Below, one piece after another: positions 55,487 to 61,799 of a stretch of DNA of 64,000 nucleotides. A model generated the notes under the pieces. It had not been told where the DNA came from, ran no database searches, and worked only from the letters and a program-made list of their open reading frames with translations. Both the position numbers and the translations under genes were made by a program. The DNA comes from Chitinophaga sp. (lineage in GTDB: Bacteria; Bacteroidota; Bacteroidia; Chitinophagales; Chitinophagaceae): positions 620,001 through 684,000 of the forward strand of contig NZ_JAGHZS010000001.1 in NCBI RefSeq assembly GCF_017745275.1, read 5' to 3'. How positions within the stretch are numbered: position 1 is the stretch's first letter; every line of letters starts with the position of its first letter.

Positions 55487-56368
55487 ATGGAAACGAACAA
55501 CCAACCCATTTTCCACCTCAATGAGGGGATCACCAACACGCATCTGGCTTATTTCCGTAAACACGGTATTATCCAGTTTAAAAGTTTCCTGGATAAATCC
55601 AAACTGGCATTTATTCTGTCCGAAGTACAACAGGTACAGGAACTACTACTTCGCAACAACATTCAGAAGGTGAATGGCATCCCGTTGAAATTCGGTACAG
55701 ACGTAGATGGTAGCCCGTTGATACAACGTATTGCCTTCGCCTCTCATTATAGCAATACCTTACGTTCCCTGCTGAAAGACCAACGCCTGCAATCACTCAT
55801 CGCTTTACTCGGCCCATACGACGGCAGGATAGGAGAAAATGAAAAAGATGGACTGGTGATTAATCACTATGTCAATGCCGCAGAAAGCCAGTTCAAACAA
55901 CTGGGGTGGCATACCGACAGCCCACGGGATCTATTCCTCGGATCACGCATTCTTCCCATGCTCAATGTAGGCATACATCTCGACGATTGCCCATTGGAAA
56001 ACGGCGGGCTGCGTGTACTTCCCGGCACACATGAACAGGGACTACTCAAATTATTATTCCGTAAAAAATATTTTATCGATAATAATCCGGATAAAAAAGA
56101 AGTTGGCTTTGATATTGAAGCCGGCGATTTAACCGTACATGATGGAAGGTTGTGGCACCGCGTGCAGCAGTCGCCATTCACCGGAGAAAAGAGCCGCAGA
56201 AGAGTGATGTACATTCCCATTATCACCGGCGCCTATCAGCCTAAAACGGCGAATAGCCCTACACCGTTTTATCATAAACTGGCACATCTCTACGGTAATA
56301 AACCACAATGGGCACACGCAAAAGCCCATACAGAAACACTTACCCGCGTAAACACACCAACGCTCTAA
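55487..56368 (+). CDS. Phytanoyl-CoA dioxygenase family Fe(II)/2-oxoglutarate oxygenase
   Basis: A 293-residue oxygenase from the ATG at 55487 (METNNQPIFHLNEG). The iron facial triad is visible as His and Asp in LGWHTDSPRD and the distal His in GRLWHRVQQSP. The 2-oxoglutarate-binding Arg is in KSRRRVMYIP. FRKHGIIQFKSFLDKSK and ENGGLRVLPGTHEQGLL are family-typical. It would hydroxylate a small organic substrate with O2 and 2-oxoglutarate. The Cys-rich leader and operator upstream suggest induction under cysteine or sulfur limitation, possibly in scavenging an organosulfur compound as TauD does. That is inference. The SDR follows after 10 bases. Confidence 0.82.
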   Translation: METNNQPIFHLNEGITNTHLAYFRKHGIIQFKSFLDKSKLAFILSEVQQVQELLLRNNIQKVNGIPLKFGTDVDGSPLIQRIAFASHYSNTLRSLLKDQRLQSLIALLGPYDGRIGENEKDGLVINHYVNAAESQFKQLGWHTDSPRDLFLGSRILPMLNVGIHLDDCPLENGGLRVLPGTHEQGLLKLLFRKKYFIDNNPDKKEVGFDIEAGDLTVHDGRLWHRVQQSPFTGEKSRRRVMYIPIITGAYQPKTANSPTPFYHKLAHLYGNKPQWAHAKAHTETLTRVNTPTL

Positions 56369-56378
56369 AAAAATAATT

Positions 56379-57191
56379 ATGTCATACGCACTCATCACCG
56401 GCGCAGCCAAAGGAATAGGAAAAGCCATTGCCGCGCAACTGGCAGAAAGAAACTACCAATTGCTGCTGGTCGACCTGGACGCTGAAGCACTCACTAATAC
56501 CGCTACAGAACTGTCGGCACAGTATCACGTAAACGTACACACGCTGCACCAGGACCTCTCACATCCTGATGCATTGAAAAACGTCACGGCCTGGACCAGC
56601 GCCTGGCACGATGAATTACAGGTAGTAGTGAATAACGCCGGGTATGGCATCAATGGCGCGTTTGAACAACTGACACTGGCGGAACAATTCAATATTATCG
56701 ACGTAAACATCAAAGCACAGGTAGGCTTATCATATGCGTATATACCTGTGCTGCGGAAATTTCCTAAAGCATACCTGCTGAACCTGGCCAGTACTACGGC
56801 TTATCAAACCGTGCCTTACCTGAATATCTACGCAGCTACCAAAGCCTTTGCACTGTCGTTTACCCGTGGATTAAGGCATGAGCTGAAAGATTCTCCAATA
56901 TCCGTCAGCGCTCTCAGCCCGGGTAGCACCGATACGGATTTCGTGAACAGGGCGCGCATGGGCGATTATACCCGCAACGTTGCCAACCGCTTTAACATGA
57001 CAGCGGAATCAGTAGCTAAAATAGCGGTAGATGGCCTTTTCAAAGGAAAGGCGGAAATCATCCCCGGCTTCACCAATAAACTAAATGCTTATTTACCGAA
57101 ATTTTTCCCCAAAGCATTCGTGGAAAAAATTGCTGCCGGTATTTACGCCCCTAAAGAAAAAACAACAACTGCCATCGCACTAACGACATGA
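56379..57191 (+). CDS. Short-chain dehydrogenase/reductase
   Basis: A 270-residue classical SDR. The cofactor loop is ITGAAKGIGKAIA; the acidic end of strand 2 (LLVDLDAEAL) favours NAD(H). NNAGYGINGAF and the catalytic Ser in NLASTTAY, with Tyr and Lys in IYAATKAF, are intact. SALSPGSTDTDF follows. The last 40 residues are a basic and hydrophobic tail (FTNKLNAYLPKFFPKAF) as in the YqjQ/DltE-like branch, which may touch membranes. It is co-transcribed with the dioxygenase, 10 bases upstream, and could oxidise or reduce its product. Foldback element 4 lies after it. Confidence 0.87.
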   Translation: MSYALITGAAKGIGKAIAAQLAERNYQLLLVDLDAEALTNTATELSAQYHVNVHTLHQDLSHPDALKNVTAWTSAWHDELQVVVNNAGYGINGAFEQLTLAEQFNIIDVNIKAQVGLSYAYIPVLRKFPKAYLLNLASTTAYQTVPYLNIYAATKAFALSFTRGLRHELKDSPISVSALSPGSTDTDFVNRARMGDYTRNVANRFNMTAESVAKIAVDGLFKGKAEIIPGFTNKLNAYLPKFFPKAFVEKIAAGIYAPKEKTTTAIALTT

Positions 57192-57205
57192 TAGTTTTGC
57201 CATAA

Positions 57206-57355
57206 AAAAACCGGCATCGTAGGAGCAGAAAGCAGAAAGCATAAAGCTATTTTAGCGAATGAAAGGAGCGAAAATTATCCCTTCACGCTAATCATTCGCT
57301 AAAATAGCTTTATGCTTTATGCTTTCTGCTTTCTGCTCCTACGATGCCGGTTTTT
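57206..57355. repeat. Long foldback element 4 (family A) between SDR and Fpg-like genes
   Basis: The left arm (57206-57262, 57 bases) and right arm (57292-57355, 64 bases) are exact reverse complements, with one extra AGCATAA-type heptamer on the right. The outer stem is CCGGCATCGTAGGAGC flanked by A and T runs, so it should also act as a bidirectional terminator between convergent genes. The loop (minus strand) contains GGGATAATTTTCG, related to elements 2 and 3. It ends two bases from the stop codon of the Fpg-like gene. Confidence 0.92.
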
Positions 57356-57357
57356 AT

Positions 57358-58137
57358 TTATTTATACAACACCTGTTCATCGGTGTAATACGTTTTTCTT
57401 CCTCCACCTGTATCTTTCAGGATCTCCGCACCACCGGGACTTTCCTTTAGCTTCGACGAATGCACCAGCATAAAATCCCTGATCTCTCCATGGATGATGT
57501 CAGGATTACTTTTCAGGATCTTTTTCTCCGCACCCTCCAGGATTTTCTTTATCGACTTAAACAATGCTTTCACCGCTTTAGCAGGAATTTTATTACACAC
57601 AGAAAAAGGAGAAATACGGGCATCCCATAAAATGTCATCCGCATAAGCATTCCCGATGCCCAACACATTATGCTGATCCAACAAGTATTTTTTAATCGTC
57701 ACTTTCTTCTTCCCTAACTGTGTTTCCAGGTAGTTTTCCGTAAATTCTTTTGACATCGCATCCGGCGCCTCTTTTTCTTCCGGATCCAGGAACACATTGG
57801 CAGCCGCCTGGAAATCTGTCAGCGCCAGGCCTGTGCCATCCCCAAATAGTAATTCTACAATGGTATATTTCTCCGTATTCTTTTTTTGAAAGAAGTATAA
57901 CTTACCATGGAGCATTAAATGCATGCCTAATACATGCCCATTTTTGAACTCAAAATGTAATTCCTTTCCCACCCGTCGTATATGCTCCAACGTTTGTCCT
58001 TCCAGCGCTTCCTGCAGCGCTTCAGGAGTAGTATGCAGCTTTTTGGCGTTCACAACCGTCAACGACTTCAACTTTTTTTGCAATAGTGCTTTTTCCAGGT
58101 TATGGCGAAAAGCCTGCAGGTCAGGTAACTCAGGCAT
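57358..58137 (-). CDS. Fpg/Nei-family DNA glycosylase lacking the zinc finger
   Basis: A 259-residue DNA repair glycosylase. The N-terminus MPELPDLQAFRHNL gives the catalytic Pro (after Met removal) and Glu. The beta-sandwich has GKELHFEFKNGHVLGMHLML with the conserved Lys and Met. The helix-two-turn-helix is LDQHNVLGIGNAYADDILWD. At the C-terminus the usual CxxC...CxxC finger is replaced by TGGGRKTYYTDEQVLYK: no cysteines, but the Arg and Thr that contact DNA remain, as in zinc-less fingers of eukaryotic NEIL1 and plant FPG. Activity on oxidised bases is therefore likely. Foldback element 4 follows the stop. Confidence 0.85.
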   Translation of the reverse strand: MPELPDLQAFRHNLEKALLQKKLKSLTVVNAKKLHTTPEALQEALEGQTLEHIRRVGKELHFEFKNGHVLGMHLMLHGKLYFFQKKNTEKYTIVELLFGDGTGLALTDFQAAANVFLDPEEKEAPDAMSKEFTENYLETQLGKKKVTIKKYLLDQHNVLGIGNAYADDILWDARISPFSVCNKIPAKAVKALFKSIKKILEGAEKKILKSNPDIIHGEIRDFMLVHSSKLKESPGGAEILKDTGGGRKTYYTDEQVLYK

Positions 58138-58474
58138 AATGATTTCTTTTTTGAAAAATTAACAATAATGGTGCAAATAATAAAGGGCCGGTAACAGTAA
58201 CCGACCCATTTTTTTATGGCAGTTTTTCTTCTTACAAAACAGTACTTCAAAGATAAAACCCACTGTATAGCCTGCTTTGCTGATATTGTCCATTCATTAA
58301 CCAATGTTTGCCACTTATACACTTTTTTTATGTATGTGAACAGGTTGTTAAAAATAAGGACAGAGCGGGCTCTGGCCTCCATCCTATCTACTTTTTCACC
58401 CGTAAAAGCGTTAATTTCGTGACCTATGCCTTTGCAATAATTTTTTACACACCAAAAAATATTACGGAGTGAAC
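58138..58474. other. Divergent intergenic region Fpg-like / L,D-transpeptidase
   Basis: These 337 bases hold an isolated hairpin at 58185-58207 and, near 58363-58374, a short AGAGCGGGCTCT palindrome. A ribosome-binding-like ACGGAG precedes the transpeptidase ATG (58464-58469). I see no gene with a plausible start; short frames on both strands lack any motif. Confidence 0.4.
58185..58215 (+). terminator. Orphan plus-strand intrinsic terminator
   Basis: GGGcCGGT and ACCGaCCC form a stem of 3+4 bp around one mismatch with a 7-base loop, followed on the plus strand by A and seven Ts. There is no plus-strand gene ending upstream. The design equals the two antisense-RNA terminators in this window. 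It could end a transcript antisense to the Fpg-like gene start; no matching TAnnTTTG box was found. Confidence 0.55.
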
Positions 58475-59224
58475 ATGAATTGGAAGAAAGCGATTAAACC
58501 GTTAATTTTTATTGTCACGATTTGCAGTTTTGCATTTTTATTTACCTCTCTTACAGCAGAAAATCCCGGCACTAAGCCGCAACCTATTGGAACGGTAGTA
58601 ACTACTGATTCCGTGAGGGAAATAAGCTTGTACGACAATATGCGGCTCGACTCTGCAGGTCTTTCCCGTGAAGCCTTTGACAATGCGTTGATAGGTTATC
58701 AGCACCTGGAGGAAATGGGGCGGATTAAAAACCCGGATATCATTTCTATCGTCGACTTTTCCCTGCCCAGTACCAAAAAACGTTTATTCGTAATAGATCT
58801 TAAAAACAAGCTATTACTTTTCAACACCCTGGTATCACATGGCCGCAATTCCGGAAAAGATATAGCCAACGCCTTCTCTAACAAAATGAATAGCTTTAAA
58901 AGCAGCTTAGGCTTCTACATCACCGGCGATACTTACACCGGTGAACACGGCTACTCATTGCGGCTGGAAGGTGAAGAAGCAGGCATCAACGACAATGCTC
59001 TCAGCAGAGGCATTGTAATGCACAGCGCGGATTATGTCAATGAAAGCCTCGCAAAAGCGCAGGGCTACATTGGCCGCAGCCTGGGTTGCCCCGCTATTCC
59101 TGAAAATATTCACCGGAAAGTGATTGAACGTATCAGGAACGGCACCTGCCTGTTTTTGTACAGCCCCGATAAATATTACTCTTTGCATACAAAAATCCTG
59201 GGCAAAGACAGCACAGCATCCTGA
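58475..59224 (+). CDS. L,D-transpeptidase catalytic domain protein (YkuD_2 family)
   Basis: A 249-residue exported protein. The ATG at 58475 follows ACGGAG at a good distance; a GTG six bases upstream is possible. An N-terminal membrane anchor or signal (KPLIFIVTICSFAFLF) is followed by a catalytic domain of the YkuD_2 type: FVIDLKNKLLLFNTLVSHGR, SLGFYITGDTYTGEHGYSLR, IVMHSADYVN and the catalytic Cys in GRSLGCPAI. Such proteins cross-link peptidoglycan or attach proteins to it through meso-DAP. It converges with a second, unrelated L,D-transpeptidase whose stop is one base away. Confidence 0.85.
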   Translation: MNWKKAIKPLIFIVTICSFAFLFTSLTAENPGTKPQPIGTVVTTDSVREISLYDNMRLDSAGLSREAFDNALIGYQHLEEMGRIKNPDIISIVDFSLPSTKKRLFVIDLKNKLLLFNTLVSHGRNSGKDIANAFSNKMNSFKSSLGFYITGDTYTGEHGYSLRLEGEEAGINDNALSRGIVMHSADYVNESLAKAQGYIGRSLGCPAIPENIHRKVIERIRNGTCLFLYSPDKYYSLHTKILGKDSTAS

Positions 59225-59225
59225 T

Positions 59226-60791
59226 TCATTTAAAGAGCTTTTCTATAAAAACAGCATCGTGCCCGTATACGTCAGGCGCGAAATAAAGCTGCCCATCTGT
59301 ACTCCAGGCGGTAAAGTAGGTAATGATCACCGGCACCGGGTGTTTTACCGCCACAAATTTCTGCTTGCCACTATTCATGGCACTATCAATTTTTTCGTTG
59401 GTCCATTGGGGTGAGTCTTCCAATACGAACTGCGCCATTTTCACCGGGTCCTTCAGCCGGATACAACCATGACTGTAAGCACGATTATCGCGGTTAAAAA
59501 GCCCTTTCTCAGGGGTATCATGGAAGTAGATATGATAACTGTTCGGGAACAGGAATTTTACCCGTCCCAGCGCATTGTGCGCACCCGGCAATTGCCGGAT
59601 CACCGGTAACCCGTTAGCCGTTCCCGTTACCTCCATATGTTTGGAAACCAGGTAATTTTTATTCCTGGCGATAGCCGGCAATATTTCCTTCCGCACGATA
59701 CTACGGGGAATATTCCAGTAAGGGCTGAATACCACCTGGTTCAATTCGCCTGAAAACATGGTAGTGCTATGTCCTTCTTTCCCTACCACAATATCCATAT
59801 CAAACAAATGCTGCGTTCCATTGGTAACGTGCAGCCGGAACGCCGGGATATTTACTACGATCAATTTTCCGGAAGGTGTTTCCGGCATCCATTTCATTCG
59901 CTCCATATTGACCAGTAGCTGCTTCAAACGAGCCTCAGCCGGAATATTCAGGGCATTGACCACCGTATCATTTAATACACCATTCTGCGTATAACCATTG
60001 CTGTTACGGAAGCGGTTAACAGCTGTCTCCAGTTCATCCGTAAACAGTGCACTGCTATCATTCGTTTGCAATTCACCGGTAATAAACAGGCGTTTCTTGA
60101 TGGGTATAATTTCAGGAGATGACTGACCTTTCTTTAATCCCTTTTTCACTTCGGGAACCGGCGCCCATCCACCATTCTTAACATATTCCCTATAGGTTTT
60201 GAGCGGCTCCTTCATCACGGCTATCGCCGGAAACAGGCGACTGCTGGTTTGCAGCATAGAATCTGCCAGTGCCATCACCGGATAGTTTTGAGTAGGGATC
60301 ATATGCTCCAACTGCGCAATGCTGCCGTTCTTTTCCCGGAAGTAATTGATCAGCCGCCACGTTAACTGTAACTCCGTACTGATCATTTGCCGGTCCGTGG
60401 CCTTGATAGTCCCGCTGTCTTCTTCCATTAAATCATCCAGCCGCCGGTCCAGTGATTTGTTACTGGTACTGTCTTTACTGTAGTTATATAAACTGCGGAA
60501 GGCTGCAGCCTGCTCTACCGGTCCATGGCTATCAAGCCAGGCAAATTCAAAATTGCGGGCATTATAAAAGCTACGCATACGCGTAGCCAGTGTATCGTCC
60601 AGCTTTTGTGCAGCAATAAATTGCTCCAGTGCTGTACTGTCCAGGAATAAATCATTGTAAGCGTTTTCCGGCCTAATGCTGGTGTTACGCGGGCTGACAG
60701 TACTACTGCTACCGGAGTTAACCGGAGAAGAAGGGCTGCCACAGCCCCACAGCACGCCAATCACCAACGCTATCCCTAATAACCTTTTCAT
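59226..60791 (-). CDS. L,D-transpeptidase of the YcbB/LdtD type
   Basis: A 521-residue lipoprotein or signal-anchored protein (IALVIGVLWGCGSPSSP, likely lipid-modified Cys17). It has the YcbB scaffold domain (about 50-240), a peptidoglycan-binding helix bundle (about 245-285, ETAVNRFRNSNGYTQNGVLN) and a YkuD domain (about 305-460) with VVFSPYWNIPRSIVRKEILP and the active site AYSHGCIRLKDP (Cys and His). YcbB enzymes make 3-3 cross-links in peptidoglycan, which resist beta-lactams of the penicillin class. It converges on the YkuD_2 gene with a one-base gap. Confidence 0.88.
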   Translation of the reverse strand: MKRLLGIALVIGVLWGCGSPSSPVNSGSSSTVSPRNTSIRPENAYNDLFLDSTALEQFIAAQKLDDTLATRMRSFYNARNFEFAWLDSHGPVEQAAAFRSLYNYSKDSTSNKSLDRRLDDLMEEDSGTIKATDRQMISTELQLTWRLINYFREKNGSIAQLEHMIPTQNYPVMALADSMLQTSSRLFPAIAVMKEPLKTYREYVKNGGWAPVPEVKKGLKKGQSSPEIIPIKKRLFITGELQTNDSSALFTDELETAVNRFRNSNGYTQNGVLNDTVVNALNIPAEARLKQLLVNMERMKWMPETPSGKLIVVNIPAFRLHVTNGTQHLFDMDIVVGKEGHSTTMFSGELNQVVFSPYWNIPRSIVRKEILPAIARNKNYLVSKHMEVTGTANGLPVIRQLPGAHNALGRVKFLFPNSYHIYFHDTPEKGLFNRDNRAYSHGCIRLKDPVKMAQFVLEDSPQWTNEKIDSAMNSGKQKFVAVKHPVPVIITYFTAWSTDGQLYFAPDVYGHDAVFIEKLFK

Positions 60792-60897
60792 ACCTGCTTT
60801 CTATCAAAAGAAAAGCCGGAAGAATAACCAGCCTTGCGGCTGTGTTGGGAAACTGGTAACGTGGCCGGGAAGGAACAAACTGTGCATATAGGGCAAC

Positions 60898-60930
60898 AAA
60901 AAGCCCCCACCAGAAATGGAAGGGGCTTAT
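60898..60930 (-). terminator. Intrinsic terminator after the collagen-like gene
   Basis: AAGCCCC and GGGGCTT enclose a 14-base loop; on the minus strand a T run follows. It lies about 26 bases beyond the stop of the collagen-like lipoprotein gene, separating it from the L,D-transpeptidase gene. Confidence 0.75.
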
Positions 60931-60955
60931 TACTATTGTTGTGAATCATAAAAAA

Positions 60956-61549
60956 CTAATCTTTTAAACTGAGGTATTTCTGAACAGATTTATAATCTTT
61001 CCAGTCAACACCACTGCCGCTACGCGCAGCTACCCCTCCAGGTACCAGTACATAACGGTATTGAGCTCTTTTCTTACCACTAACGGTGTAGGTACTTACA
61101 TCACCATTAGAAGATAGTTCAATCCCGTTTTCAAATGAAACAAATTTAATATACAATCCAGTCGGTTCAGTATATGGAATAGATGCTATAACGGGATTAT
61201 CCGCAACGTTTAGGTTCACATATACATATACAAGCCCTTTGGAGAGAATATCTTTGGTAAGTTTAGGCGCGTTAATGTCAGCGTAATATCCCAGCGTATC
61301 TATTACACCGCCAGCGCTATGAATGGTATCTGGCAGATAGGATACATCCAGCCAGCCAGAATAAATCACATTGGCAACACCGGTATCTCCTTTTGGACCA
61401 TTATCCCCTTTGGGACCATTGGCTCCGGCAGGACCAGCAGGACCGGCAGGACCAGCGGGGCCCTGGGAGCCGTCTTTAGAACATGCAGCAAAAGCTAAAA
61501 TGGCAGCCAATACAAACAGGTAAGGCAAGCGACAGTAATTACGTTTCAT
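60956..61549 (-). CDS. Collagen-like-repeat lipoprotein
   Basis: A 197-residue lipoprotein from the ATG ending at 61549 (MKRNYCRLPYLFVLAAILAF). The lipobox AFAAC gives Cys22. Directly after it come about ten Gly-X-Y triplets, GPAGPAGPAGPAGANGPKGD and NGPKGDTG, the collagen triple-helix pattern. A C-terminal beta-rich domain (about 60-197) includes GWLDVSYLPD, GVIDTLGYYADINAPKLTKD and QYRYVLVPGGVA. The short repeat may trimerise the protein and lift the globular domain off the outer membrane. The function of the C-terminal domain is unknown. The DNA of the repeat is itself repetitive and prone to copy-number change. Confidence 0.85.
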   Translation of the reverse strand: MKRNYCRLPYLFVLAAILAFAACSKDGSQGPAGPAGPAGPAGANGPKGDNGPKGDTGVANVIYSGWLDVSYLPDTIHSAGGVIDTLGYYADINAPKLTKDILSKGLVYVYVNLNVADNPVIASIPYTEPTGLYIKFVSFENGIELSSNGDVSTYTVSGKKRAQYRYVLVPGGVAARSGSGVDWKDYKSVQKYLSLKD

Positions 61550-61689
61550 AAAAGAAGAGATTTTGGATGATTTAATATGATTAATTAATTGAGGTAAATC
61601 GAGGCAAACGGGATCAATTAACACGATAGTCAATATACAAAAAAACAAATAACAAAAATCCAATAATTTAGTTCAATTGGCTATTCATC

Positions 61690-61794
61690 AGCAGTTAGCT
61701 ATTAGCTTTTAGCTATTAGCAAAATGCAGCGAAGACCACATGATACGATCTCCGCTGCATTTTGCTAATAGCTAAAAGCTAATGACTAACTGCT
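61690..61794. repeat. Long foldback element 5 (family B) after the phospholipase C gene
   Basis: Arms of 46 bases (61690-61735 and 61749-61794) are complementary with three mismatches around a 13-base loop. They contain AGCAGTTAGC, AGCTTTT/AGCTATT heptamers and TGCAGCGAAGA. The central part aligns with the reverse complement of the element 1 loop (AAGACC...ACAT...TCTCCGCTGC). It lies five bases from the stop codon of the phospholipase gene. Confidence 0.88.
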
Positions 61795-61799
61795 CTCTG

